Notes under the pieces: generated by a model
What the model saw: only the letters and a program-made list of their open reading frames with translations
Database searches by the model: none
What the model was told of the DNA's origin: nothing
Assembly (NCBI GenBank): GCA_002449265.1
Contig: DKCV01000006.1
Span: 1 to 39,541, forward strand
From: Caryophanales bacterium UBA6865
Lineage (GTDB): Bacteria; Bacillota_I; Bacilli_A; RFN20; CAG-826
DNA length: 39,541 bases
Reading direction: 5' to 3'
Program-made: the position numbers and the translations under genes
Shown here: one piece after another, positions 6,384 through 14,085 of the stretch
Layout of the letters: every line of letters begins with the position of its first letter
Numbering within the stretch: the first letter of the stretch is position 1

Positions 6384-7214
6384 ATGGCAATCAAATCATA
6401 TCGCCCATATACCAAGAGCCGTCGCGCAATGACGACCCTTAGCTATGAAGGCATCACAAAAGCCACTCCTGAAAAATCGTTACTCGCCACCAAAAAGCAT
6501 TCCGGTGGCCGCAACAATCAAGGAGTCATTACCTGCCGTCATATTGGCGGAGGAAACAAAAATCGTTACAGAATCATCGACTTCCGTCGCAATAAAGACG
6601 ATATCGAAGCAACCGTTAAGGCGATTGAATACGACCCAAATCGTACCGCGTTTATCGCTCTAGTCTCTTATAAAGACGGCGAAAAGCGTTACATCATCCT
6701 TCCAGCCGGGTTAAAGGTTGGCGACACTATCGTGAGTGGAAAGGCAACCGATATCAAAACCGGGAATAGCCTTGAGCTCGCAAACATCCCAGATGGAACT
6801 TTGGTTCATAACCTTGAGCTCCAACCTGGAAAAGGCGGACAGCTCTGCCGCAGTGCCGGTAGCAGCGCTCAAGTCTTAGGAAGCGATGGCAATTACGTTA
6901 TTGTTCGTCTTGCTTCTGGCGAAGTGAGAAAGCTTCTCAAAAACTGCCGCGCAACCATTGGCGTTGTCGGAAATGAAGATCATAACCTTGTCAACGTCGG
7001 TAAAGCTGGCAAAACCCGTCATATGGGCGTTCGCCCAACAGTCCGTGGCTTCGCAATGAACCCATGTGATCACCCTCACGGTGGTGGTGAAGGTAAGTGC
7101 CCTGTCGGACGCGATGCCCCACGTACCCCATGGGGTAAGAAGTGCCAAGGCGTCAAGACCCGTAAGGTTAAGAAATCCAGCACCCGCCTCATTGTGAGAC
7201 GCAAAAATGCTTAA
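6384..7214 (+). CDS. rplB: Large-subunit ribosomal protein L2
   Basis: 276 residues, normal length. MAIKSYRPYTKSRRAMT at the start and MNPCDHPHGGGEG near residue 225 are diagnostic; the His in this motif lies close to the peptidyl-transferase centre and is needed for subunit joining and activity. The middle carries the OB-fold and SH3-like barrels. Ribosome binding site TAGGAGAAA. Confidence 0.98.
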   Translation: MAIKSYRPYTKSRRAMTTLSYEGITKATPEKSLLATKKHSGGRNNQGVITCRHIGGGNKNRYRIIDFRRNKDDIEATVKAIEYDPNRTAFIALVSYKDGEKRYIILPAGLKVGDTIVSGKATDIKTGNSLELANIPDGTLVHNLELQPGKGGQLCRSAGSSAQVLGSDGNYVIVRLASGEVRKLLKNCRATIGVVGNEDHNLVNVGKAGKTRHMGVRPTVRGFAMNPCDHPHGGGEGKCPVGRDAPRTPWGKKCQGVKTRKVKKSSTRLIVRRKNA

Positions 7215-7232
7215 TGAAAGGAGATAGACACA

Positions 7233-7523
7233 ATGTCACGTTCTAGCAAAAAAGGACCATTCGTGGATGAATACCTTCTCAAGAAAGTGGAAGCCATCCA
7301 AAAGTCCGGCAAGAAAGAGATCATCAAGACTTGGTCTCGTCGTTCGACGATCTATCCAGCCTTCGTCGAGCAAACCTTCGCCGTTTATAACGGCAAAGAG
7401 CATATCACTGTTTATGTCACCGAAGATATGGTCGGACATAAGCTTGGTGAATTTGCCCCAACTCGCACCTTCCCAGGTCACCATGGTAATAACCTTAATG
7501 ACCAAGCTTCGAAGGGCAAGTAA
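7233..7523 (+). CDS. rpsS: Small-subunit ribosomal protein S19
   Basis: 96 residues, standard length. MSRSSKKGPFVDEYLLKKV and HKLGEFAPTRTFPGH are classic S19 segments. S19 sits in the 30S head and contacts S13 and the A-site region through its C-terminal tail. Ribosome binding site AAAGGAGAT. Confidence 0.98.
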   Translation: MSRSSKKGPFVDEYLLKKVEAIQKSGKKEIIKTWSRRSTIYPAFVEQTFAVYNGKEHITVYVTEDMVGHKLGEFAPTRTFPGHHGNNLNDQASKGK

Positions 7524-7539
7524 TTAAGGAGTAAGCAAA

Positions 7540-8088
7540 ATGGCAGAAGAAACAAAGAAAACCGCTGCGAAGAAAGCTGCTCCAAAAGCCGCTAAAAAAG
7601 CAGTGACGAAAAAAGAAACCGTCAAAGAAGAAAATAAGGTTGAGAAAGCAGTTGAAACCAAAGCTGCTCCAAAAGCCAAAAAAGCGACCAAAGCCGTCAA
7701 GGAAGAAGCAAAAAAAGAAGAGAAGAAAGTCGAAGAGCCAAAGAAAGCCCCTGTGACTGAAGCTCATTGCTTCGCCCGTGACGTCAGAGTCACCCCACGC
7801 AAAGTCCGCTATGTCGCTGACTTCGTTCGTGGAAAAGATGTCGATGAAGCCCTCGCGCTCCTCAAACATCTTAATAAAGCCGCTGCGATGCCTCTATATA
7901 AGGCCATCAAGAGTGCAGCCGCTAATGCCACAAACAACTTCGGCATGGACGAAGAAAAACTCTATGTCGCAGAAATTCAAGCTAGCGATGGAATGAAGAT
8001 GAAACGCTTCACCCCACGAGCCAAAGGCAGTGCTAGCCCTATCGTCAAACGCATGTCTAACATTCGCGTTTCGGTGAAACAAAGATAA
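7540..8088 (+). CDS. rplV: Large-subunit ribosomal protein L22 with a 70-residue N-terminal tail
   Basis: 182 residues against about 112 in most bacteria. Residues 1-72 are an Ala/Lys/Glu/Pro tail starting MAEETKKTAAKKAAPKAAKK; the canonical domain starts near residue 73 (EAHCFARDVRVTPRKVR) and ends IVKRMSNIRVSVKQR, with the tunnel beta-hairpin intact. The first 30 bases of the gene are identical to the start of rplE. L22 lines the exit tunnel and its globular part is on the surface near the exit, so the tail probably projects there. Start is fixed by TTAAGGAGT. Confidence 0.95.
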   Translation: MAEETKKTAAKKAAPKAAKKAVTKKETVKEENKVEKAVETKAAPKAKKATKAVKEEAKKEEKKVEEPKKAPVTEAHCFARDVRVTPRKVRYVADFVRGKDVDEALALLKHLNKAAAMPLYKAIKSAAANATNNFGMDEEKLYVAEIQASDGMKMKRFTPRAKGSASPIVKRMSNIRVSVKQR

Positions 8089-8102
8089 GGAAGGAGAAAA
8101 CA

Positions 8103-8810
8103 ATGGGACAAAAAGTTAATGCCGTCGGATTACGCATTGGTATCAACCGCGGCTGGGAATCCTCTTGGTTCGCTTCCAAAAAAGAATATGGGCCATTCCT
8201 TTGGGAGGATATCGCCATTCGCCGTTACCTTGAGCCAAAACTCAAGGAAGCGATGGCAAGCCACATCGACATTGGTCGTGTGAAAACTGACAAAGGACAT
8301 AACGTTATCGTTACTGCCTTCGTTGCTCGTCCAGGCGTTGTCTTAGGACAAGATGGCGCAACCATTGCAGCAATTCGCAAAGAATTAGCGAGAATCGTTA
8401 AAACAGGAACTCTCACCCTCAACGTTGTTGAAGTGAAGAACCCTGACTTAGATGCCACCTTAATTGGCAAATGGATTGCTAGCGAGCTTGAAAATCGTCA
8501 AAGCTTCCGTAGCACCCAAAAGAAGGCGCTTCAACGTATCCGCAAAGCCGGTGCCGTTGGTTGCCGTACACAATGCCAAGGCCGTTTAGGCGGTGCTGAA
8601 ATCGCTCGTCGTGAAGGGTATAAAGAGGGTGTTGTACCTCTTGAAACGCTTCGTGCCGATATCGACTTCGCACATGTCGATGCTGCGACTAGCTATGGCA
8701 GAATCGGCGTGAAGGTGTGGATCTGCAGAAGCACCAACAAAGCCGAAAAGGCCGAAAAAGACGAAAAGAAAGAAGGAGGCGCAAACAATGCTTCAGCCAA
8801 AGCGCGTTAA
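8103..8810 (+). CDS. rpsC: Small-subunit ribosomal protein S3
   Basis: 235 residues; the last 24 form a Lys/Glu tail (N-K-A-E-K-A-E-K-D-E-K-K) beyond the normal end. MGQKVNAVGLRIGINRGWES, the KH domain (GVVLGQDGATIAAIRKEL) and GRLGGAEIARREGYKEG identify it. S3 helps form the mRNA entry channel and its helicase with S4 and S5. The 3' end overlaps rplP by 23 bases; the rplP ribosome binding site lies within the tail codons. Confidence 0.97.
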   Translation: MGQKVNAVGLRIGINRGWESSWFASKKEYGPFLWEDIAIRRYLEPKLKEAMASHIDIGRVKTDKGHNVIVTAFVARPGVVLGQDGATIAAIRKELARIVKTGTLTLNVVEVKNPDLDATLIGKWIASELENRQSFRSTQKKALQRIRKAGAVGCRTQCQGRLGGAEIARREGYKEGVVPLETLRADIDFAHVDAATSYGRIGVKVWICRSTNKAEKAEKDEKKEGGANNASAKAR

Positions 8811-9384
8811 ATATCGCCGCCCACATGGTCTTAAATACGAAGGTCATGCCAAAGGCGGAACGAATGTTGACTTCGGTGAGTACGGTTTGCAAGCCCTAGA
8901 AGGTTGCTACCTTACTGACCGTCAAATCGAAAGTGCTCGTATCGTCTTAGCGCGATACACCGATAGAGCTGGAAAAATCTGGATTCGCGTGTTCCCACAA
9001 CTTGCGAAAACCAAAAAGCCAGCAGAAGTCCGTATGGGTTCCGGTAAAGGTTCCCCAGAAGGATGGGTTGCCGTTGTTAAGAAGGGCAAGATCCTCTTCG
9101 AGATCGGCGGTATCAATCCTAGCGTCATGCAAGAAGCGCTTCGCATGGCCGCTTATAAACTTCCAATTGATTGCAAAGTCGTGAAGAGAACCAAAGCGCT
9201 CTCGGAAGCCGACCTTCTCAAAATGGAGGAAGAACACGCTTCTTCCGTTGAGGCTCTTGAGGAAGAAGAAGCCGCTCAAAAACACACCGTTAGCGATACT
9301 GGTAATGATGAAACTACCGAAGCCGCCGCTCCAGCTGATGCTGCTTCCGCCGCTCCAGCCGCTAGCGATAAGAAAGGAGAATAG
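8788..9384 (+). CDS. rplP: Large-subunit ribosomal protein L16 with an acidic C-terminal tail
   Basis: 198 residues against about 140. Residues 1-142 are a complete L16 (MLQPKRVKYRRPHG, then RMGSGKGSPEGWVAVVKKGK). The remaining ~55 are Glu/Ala/Ser/Thr-rich, including EALEEEEAAQK and a run of Ala/Pro. L16 contacts the A-site tRNA elbow region and is added late in 50S assembly. The start overlaps rpsC by 23 bases, chosen because it gives the invariant MLQPKR start and has GAAGGAGG upstream. Confidence 0.96.
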   Translation: MLQPKRVKYRRPHGLKYEGHAKGGTNVDFGEYGLQALEGCYLTDRQIESARIVLARYTDRAGKIWIRVFPQLAKTKKPAEVRMGSGKGSPEGWVAVVKKGKILFEIGGINPSVMQEALRMAAYKLPIDCKVVKRTKALSEADLLKMEEEHASSVEALEEEEAAQKHTVSDTGNDETTEAAAPADAASAAPAASDKKGE

Positions 9385-9386
9385 CG

Positions 9387-9593
9387 ATGGAAATCAAAGA
9401 ATTCCGCAAAATGGATGCGAAAGAGCTTGATGAGAAAATTGCTTCTCTCCGTGCTCAATTATTCGAACTCCGCCGCAAGAAGGCCGTTGGCCAACTTGAG
9501 CATGGCGAAGAAGTTCGTTCCGTCCGTAAGGACATCGCCAAAGCCGAAACTGTAAAACGCGAACGCGAATTACAGATTGGCGAAGCAAAGTAA
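9387..9593 (+). CDS. rpmC: Large-subunit ribosomal protein L29
   Basis: 68 residues, two-helix protein (MEIKEFRKMDAKELDEKIAS ... QLFELRRKKAVGQLEHGEEV). L29 sits at the tunnel exit next to L23 and helps dock trigger factor and SRP. It begins three bases after rplP stops, with AAAGGAGAA inside the end of rplP. Confidence 0.96.
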   Translation: MEIKEFRKMDAKELDEKIASLRAQLFELRRKKAVGQLEHGEEVRSVRKDIAKAETVKRERELQIGEAK

Positions 9594-9606
9594 GGAGGAG
9601 ATTACC

Positions 9607-9948
9607 ATGGAAAGAAATTCTAGAAGCACGTTCCAAGGCGTTGTTACCTCGAATAATAACGACAAGACGATCTGCGTCACAGTCTCTACCAAACGCAATG
9701 ATCCTCTTTATAACAAACGTGTTGGGTATAGCAAAAAGTTCTATGCTCACGATGAAAAGAACGAAGCCAAAGTCGGTGACACCGTTACCATCATGGCTTG
9801 CCGTCCATTTAGCAAAACCAAGCGTTTCCGCTTAGTTAGCATTGATAAAAAGGCCATCGGCGCCGCCGATGAAGCAACTCTCGCCGAAGAGAAACTCGAA
9901 GCTGCCGAGATTGCTCCTAAAGCCGAGGAAAGTAAGGAGGAAAAGTAA
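9607..9948 (+). CDS. rpsQ: Small-subunit ribosomal protein S17 with an acidic C-terminal tail
   Basis: 113 residues from the ATG at 9607 (ribosome binding site AAGGAGGAG); a TTG at 9577 would read through that site. Residues 1-82 are a complete OB-fold S17 (TFQGVVTSNNNDKTICVTV, then VTIMACRPFSKTKRFRLV). The last ~30 residues are Glu/Ala-rich. S17 binds 16S helices 7 and 11 and is a primary assembly protein. Confidence 0.95.
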   Translation: MERNSRSTFQGVVTSNNNDKTICVTVSTKRNDPLYNKRVGYSKKFYAHDEKNEAKVGDTVTIMACRPFSKTKRFRLVSIDKKAIGAADEATLAEEKLEAAEIAPKAEESKEEK

Positions 9949-9951
9949 CCT

Positions 9952-10320
9952 ATGGTTCAAAACGAAACGAATCTTGTGGTTGCCGATAACTCCGGTGCCA
10001 GAAGCGTTCGCGTGTTCCGCCAAAATGGCGGCGCGAGAATGAAAGTCTCTAGCTTAGGCGATGTCGTCACTTGCGCAGTCAAAGACGCCATCCCAAATGG
10101 CAAAATCAAAAAAGGACAAGTCGTTAAAGGCGTTATCGTCCGTGTCAAACGCGCGGTAATTCGCAAGGACGGCAGTTCCATTAGCTTCGACGACAATGCG
10201 GTTGTTCTCATCGATAATGATGGCAACCCACTCGGAACCCGTGTCTTCGGGCCAGTCGCTCGTGAGCTCCGCGATGCAGGGTATATGAAGATTATCTCCC
10301 TTGCAATCGAAGTTCTATAA
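9952..10320 (+). CDS. rplN: Large-subunit ribosomal protein L14
   Basis: 122 residues, exact family length, without a tail. MVQNETNLVVADNSGARSVR at the start and GPVARELRDAGYMKIISLA at the end are diagnostic. L14 is part of an intersubunit bridge and the docking site of silencing factor RsfS. AGTAAGGAGG lies in the last codons of rpsQ. Confidence 0.98.
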   Translation: MVQNETNLVVADNSGARSVRVFRQNGGARMKVSSLGDVVTCAVKDAIPNGKIKKGQVVKGVIVRVKRAVIRKDGSSISFDDNAVVLIDNDGNPLGTRVFGPVARELRDAGYMKIISLAIEVL

Positions 10321-10331
10321 GGAGAGCAATC

Positions 10332-10643
10332 ATGAATATCAAAAAAGGTGATAAAGTCATCGTTCTCTCTGGCGACGACAAAGGCAAAACTGGCATTGTC
10401 CAGCGCGTCTATCCAAAACTCAATAAAGTCGTTGTCGAAGGCGTGAATGTGCATAAGAAGCACAAAAAACCAAATCAACAAACCACTGAAGGCAGCGTTC
10501 TTGACATTTATGTCCCGTTCGATGCTTCCAAAGTTGCGTTGATTGATCCAAAAACCAAAAAAGCCACGCGCGTCCACTCCAAAGTGGTCGATGGCAAGAA
10601 AATTCGCGTTGGCGGCTCGGGCGCTAGCCTTGAGCAAAAATAA
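10332..10643 (+). CDS. rplX: Large-subunit ribosomal protein L24
   Basis: 103 residues. KOW motif near the N-terminus (KKGDKVIVLSGDDKGKTGIV) followed by VEGVNVHKKHKKP, typical of L24, an assembly initiator near the tunnel exit. Ribosome binding site AAGGAGAG. Confidence 0.97.
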   Translation: MNIKKGDKVIVLSGDDKGKTGIVQRVYPKLNKVVVEGVNVHKKHKKPNQQTTEGSVLDIYVPFDASKVALIDPKTKKATRVHSKVVDGKKIRVGGSGASLEQK

Positions 10644-10659
10644 GTAGGAGGAATTAGTT

Positions 10660-11358
10660 ATGGCAGAAGAAACAAAGAAAACCGCTGCGGCTAAGGCCCC
10701 TGCGAAGAAAGCCGCTCCTAAGAAAGCCGCTTCTCCAAAAGCGGCAAAAGAAGCTGCTCCAAAAGCGGCAAAAGAAGCTGCTCCTAAAGTAGCGAAAAAA
10801 GCCGCGCCAGCCAAAGAGATGAACCGTCTCCAAGCGAAATATAAAAATGAAGTCGTTCCAGCCCTTGTTAAAGAGTTTGGTTATTCGACCATCATGCAAG
10901 CACCTAAGTTCGAGAAAATCGTTATCAACGTCGGTGTTGGCGATGCTACGCAAAACGCCAAAGCCCTTGATGACGCTCTTGCTGAGCTTGCAACTATCTC
11001 TGGCCAACACCCAGTGAGCACCCATGCGAAAAAGTCCATTGCGACCTTCAAACTTCGTAAAGGACAAGCAATCGGTTGCAAAGTCACGCTCCGTGGACAA
11101 AGAATGTATGAATTCTTCGATAAACTCGTGAGTATCTCTCTCCCTCGCGTCCGCGATTTCCGTGGTGTGAGCAAGAATGCCTTCGATGGCCATGGTAACT
11201 ACACCCTCGGCGTTAAGGAACAACTTATCTTCCCAGAAATTGATTACGATAAAGTAAGCAAAATCCGCGGTATGGATATCGTTATCGTTACGACAGCCCA
11301 TAGTGACAAAGAAGCATATGAACTTCTCGCTCTTATGGGAATGCCGTTCCGTAAATAA
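10660..11358 (+). CDS. rplE: Large-subunit ribosomal protein L5 with an Ala/Lys/Pro N-terminal tail
   Basis: 232 residues against about 180. The usual protein starts near residue 53 (MNRLQAKYKNEVVPALVKEF) and is complete to the end (IVIVTTAHSDKEAYELLALM). Residues 1-52 are a histone-H1-like tail made of P-K-A-A-K-E-A-A repeats. The first 30 bases equal those of rplV, and a 24-bp unit is repeated inside (see repeat entry). L5 binds 5S rRNA in the central protuberance. Confidence 0.95.
   Translation: MAEETKKTAAAKAPAKKAAPKKAASPKAAKEAAPKAAKEAAPKVAKKAAPAKEMNRLQAKYKNEVVPALVKEFGYSTIMQAPKFEKIVINVGVGDATQNAKALDDALAELATISGQHPVSTHAKKSIATFKLRKGQAIGCKVTLRGQRMYEFFDKLVSISLPRVRDFRGVSKNAFDGHGNYTLGVKEQLIFPEIDYDKVSKIRGMDIVIVTTAHSDKEAYELLALMGMPFRK
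10735..10806 (+). repeat. 24-bp tandem repeat within the rplE tail
   Basis: Two perfect copies (10735-10758, 10759-10782) and one diverged copy (10783-10806) of a 24-base unit encoding P-K-A-A-K-E-A-A. Whole-codon units suggest growth by slippage or unequal exchange. Confidence 0.85.
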
Positions 11359-11369
11359 GGAGTGCAAAG

Positions 11370-11555
11370 ATGGCTAAGAAAAGTTTAGTAGTGAAGGCCT
11401 CGCGCCCTCAAAAATTCGTAACCCGTGAATATACCCGCTGCAAAAGATGCGGACGTCCTCACGGTGTCATCCGCAAATTCGGACTTTGCCGCATTTGCCT
11501 CCGCGAGCTCGCTTATAAAGGCGAAATCCCAGGCATGAAGAAAGCCTCTTGGTAA
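11370..11555 (+). CDS. rpsZ: Small-subunit ribosomal protein S14, zinc-binding short form
   Basis: 61 residues, the type Z length. Zinc ligands C24, C27, C40 and C43 (CKRCGRPHGVIRKFGLCRIC). This zinc-dependent form is used by Bacillota and mollicutes in the main operon. Ribosome binding site AAGGAGTG. Confidence 0.97.
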   Translation: MAKKSLVVKASRPQKFVTREYTRCKRCGRPHGVIRKFGLCRICLRELAYKGEIPGMKKASW

Positions 11556-11573
11556 TGAAAGGAGATCACTAAC

Positions 11574-11969
11574 ATGAACGCAGATCCAATCGCCGACATG
11601 CTCACCCGTATCCGTAATGCAAACGCGTTACGCTATGAGAGTGTCTCCATGCCGAATAGCAAAATGAAAGAACAAATCGCTAACATCCTCAAAAAAGAAG
11701 GTTATGTGAGCGAAATCGCCATTGAAGGGGAAGGCGCTAAAAAGACCCTTACCCTTACCTTAAAGTATGGCGCTAACGGCGAACGCGTCATCTCGGGACT
11801 TAAGAGAATCAGCAAACCTGGTCTCCGCGTCACCGTGGAAGCCGACAAACTCCCAAGAGTTCTCTCGGGACTCGGCATCGCTATCATCTCGACGAGCCAA
11901 GGTCTTCTCACCGATAAAGAAGCTAGAAAAGCCAAGATCGGTGGCGAAGTTCTCTGCTACGTCTGGTAA
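11574..11969 (+). CDS. rpsH: Small-subunit ribosomal protein S8
   Basis: 131 residues, standard. MNADPIADMLTRIRNANA at the start; STSQGLLTDKEARKAKIGGE and a final CYVW at the end. S8 binds the central domain of 16S rRNA; in some bacteria it represses the spc operon at the L5 region. Ribosome binding site AAAGGAGAT. Confidence 0.98.
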   Translation: MNADPIADMLTRIRNANALRYESVSMPNSKMKEQIANILKKEGYVSEIAIEGEGAKKTLTLTLKYGANGERVISGLKRISKPGLRVTVEADKLPRVLSGLGIAIISTSQGLLTDKEARKAKIGGEVLCYVW

Positions 11970-11984
11970 AAAAGGAGAAATATA

Positions 11985-12530
11985 ATGAGTAGAATCGGAT
12001 TTAAACCCGTCGCTCTTCCCGCCGGTGTGGAAGCCCACATCAATGACGGGTATGCCATCATCAAAGGGCCGAAAGGCGAAGTAAACGTCCACATTCCTAT
12101 GGACGTGAGCGTCTCTCTAGCCGATGGCAACTTCACCTTCAGCGCAAAAGGAGAGCCAACTCCTTGCCAAGGTACGGCCGCTGCCCTTATCACCAGTGCG
12201 ATTAAGGGCGTTACCGAAGGATTCAAGAAAGAACTTGAGCTCAATGGTACTGGTTACCGTGCTTCGATCGTGAACGGGAGCGTCAAGATGTTCTTAGGCT
12301 ATAGCCACGACATCATGGTGGCTCCAATCGGCAAGTACACCAAAATCACTTGCCCAGATGAAACGCACATCACCGTCGAAGGATGCGATAAGCAAGAAGT
12401 CGGTCAAACTGCTGCCCTTATTTACGACAGCCATCGTCCAGATGTTTATGGCCAAAAAGGTGTTCACTACAAAGGACAACACCTCATTAAGAAAGTTGGT
12501 AAGCGCGCTGCCGCTACCTCGAAGAAATAA
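11985..12530 (+). CDS. rplF: Large-subunit ribosomal protein L6
   Basis: 181 residues, normal. MSRIGFKPVALPAGVEAHI at the start and RPDVYGQKGVHYKGQHLIKK at the end, the latter contacting 23S rRNA near the sarcin-ricin loop. Ribosome binding site AAAAAGGAG. Confidence 0.97.
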   Translation: MSRIGFKPVALPAGVEAHINDGYAIIKGPKGEVNVHIPMDVSVSLADGNFTFSAKGEPTPCQGTAAALITSAIKGVTEGFKKELELNGTGYRASIVNGSVKMFLGYSHDIMVAPIGKYTKITCPDETHITVEGCDKQEVGQTAALIYDSHRPDVYGQKGVHYKGQHLIKKVGKRAAATSKK

Positions 12531-12544
12531 GGAGGACAATTGCA

Positions 12545-12901
12545 ATGATCGAAAAAGAATCGCGTAATAGCCTTCGTGAACGTAGACATGCTCGTGTTCG
12601 CGAAAAGGTGAAAGGCACCTCTTCTATGCCTCGCCTTGTTGTCTTCCGCAGCAACAAAAATATCGAAGCTCAAATTATCGATGACGTGAAAGGCGTTACC
12701 CTTGCTTCGAGCAGTTCGAGCGCTCTAAAACTCACCAACGGCGGCAACATTGAAGCCGCGAAAAGCGTTGGCTTAGATTTAGCGAAAAAGGCTTTGGCCA
12801 AGAAGATTGAAAAAGTCGTCTTCGACCGTGGCGGTTATGAATATCATGGCCGTGTCGCTGCCTTAGCCGATGCCGCAAGAGAAGGAGGGCTCCATTTCTA
12901 G
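12545..12901 (+). CDS. rplR: Large-subunit ribosomal protein L18
   Basis: 118 residues. RLVVFRSNKNIEAQIIDD and KVVFDRGGYEYHGRVAALAD identify L18, the 5S rRNA-binding protein that works with L5 and L25 in the central protuberance. Ribosome binding site AAGGAGGA. Confidence 0.97.
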   Translation: MIEKESRNSLRERRHARVREKVKGTSSMPRLVVFRSNKNIEAQIIDDVKGVTLASSSSSALKLTNGGNIEAAKSVGLDLAKKALAKKIEKVVFDRGGYEYHGRVAALADAAREGGLHF

Positions 12902-12913
12902 GAGTTAGCTACT

Positions 12914-13639
12914 ATGGAAGAAAATAAAGTTGTTGCTTCAGCTCCTGAAGCCGCTCAAAAAGAGAATACCAATAAGCCTCATCGTAGTGGCAACCCACAA
13001 TATGAGCCTCATGGTTCGCTTAGTGCCTCTCGTCCTGGTGACCGCAAATATGGCGATCGCAAAGGCCGCCCAAGCGAAAGACGTGGTGGACGCGGTGGAT
13101 TCCGTCGTCCAGTGGAAGATGAATACACCGATAGAGTTGTAAACATCAACCGTATCTCCCGCACCGAACAAGGCGGAAAGCATATGCGCTTTGACGCTCT
13201 TGTCGTTGTCGGTGATGGAAAAGGACGTTATGGCTTTGCTCTTCGCAAGTCCGGTGAAGTCCCTGATGCCATCAAAAAGGCTTTAACAGCCGCCAAAAAA
13301 GACATTCATTATGTCAAAATCGTGAAGGGTACTATCGCTCACGAAGTTAAAGGCGAATTCGCCGATACGACCGTTTTCCTCAAACCAGCTCCAGCTGGCA
13401 CGGGAATTGTCGCTGGCGGTGCAGTTCGTGCTATCATTGAGCTTTGCGGCATCAAAAACGTTGCCAGTAAAGTTTATGGTTCCCGCACTCCAATTAACGT
13501 CATCCGTGCGACTAGCGCCGCACTTCAACAGCTCAAAGAATACGACAAAGTTATGGTTCTCCGTGGTTTAAAGACACCAGAAGAAATCAAAGCTGCCCGT
13601 GCTCCAAAAGCTGCCCCTAAAGCGGAAGGAGACAAATAA
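12914..13639 (+). CDS. rpsE: Small-subunit ribosomal protein S5 with an RG-rich N-terminal tail
   Basis: 241 residues against about 166. The canonical protein starts near residue 70 (EYTDRVVNINRISR; then FDALVVVGDGKGRYGFALRK). The ~68-residue tail is Asn/Pro/His-rich, then Arg/Gly-rich (ERRGGRGGFRRP), resembling RGG RNA-binding segments. A short Ala/Pro/Lys tail follows the normal C-terminus. S5 is in the mRNA entry channel with S3 and S4. The stop overlaps the rplO start (TAATG). Confidence 0.95.
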   Translation: MEENKVVASAPEAAQKENTNKPHRSGNPQYEPHGSLSASRPGDRKYGDRKGRPSERRGGRGGFRRPVEDEYTDRVVNINRISRTEQGGKHMRFDALVVVGDGKGRYGFALRKSGEVPDAIKKALTAAKKDIHYVKIVKGTIAHEVKGEFADTTVFLKPAPAGTGIVAGGAVRAIIELCGIKNVASKVYGSRTPINVIRATSAALQQLKEYDKVMVLRGLKTPEEIKAARAPKAAPKAEGDK

Positions 13640-14085
13640 TGGCTACCTCATTAAGTGATATCAAAGTGCTTGAAGGAAGCAAATTCGAGCATTTCCGCAA
13701 AGGCCAAGGACGCGGAACCGGAAACGGCAAAACCGCTGGCCGTGGTCAAAAGGGTCAAGGCGCCCATGCCCACACCAAGAAGAACGGCTTCGAGGGTGGA
13801 CAAATGCCAATCAATCGCCGCATTCCAAAGTTTGGCTTCAAAAACATCTCCCGCAAAGAATTTGCTGTGGTGAATTTAGGCCAACTTAACGCCTTTAAAG
13901 ATGGCGAAACTGTTAGCATTGAAGCCCTTATTGAAAAAGGACTCGTGAAAAAAACACTCTCAGGCGTTAAAATCTTAGGAAATGGCGAGCTCACAAAGAA
14001 GCTTACCGTTGTCGCCGATGCTTTCTCAGCGTCTGCGAAAGCCGCTATTGAAGCAAAAGGCGGCAAAGCTGAGGTAACGAAGTAA
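13639..14085 (+). CDS. rplO: Large-subunit ribosomal protein L15
   Basis: 148 residues. GKGQGRGTGNGKTAGRGQKG and KNGFEGGQMPINRRIPKFGF are the conserved Gly/Lys/Arg-rich N-terminal extension of L15. It directly follows rpsE with a 1-base overlap, so rpmD (L30), which normally lies between them, is missing. The stop overlaps the secY start in the same way. Confidence 0.97.
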   Translation: MATSLSDIKVLEGSKFEHFRKGQGRGTGNGKTAGRGQKGQGAHAHTKKNGFEGGQMPINRRIPKFGFKNISRKEFAVVNLGQLNAFKDGETVSIEALIEKGLVKKTLSGVKILGNGELTKKLTVVADAFSASAKAAIEAKGGKAEVTK

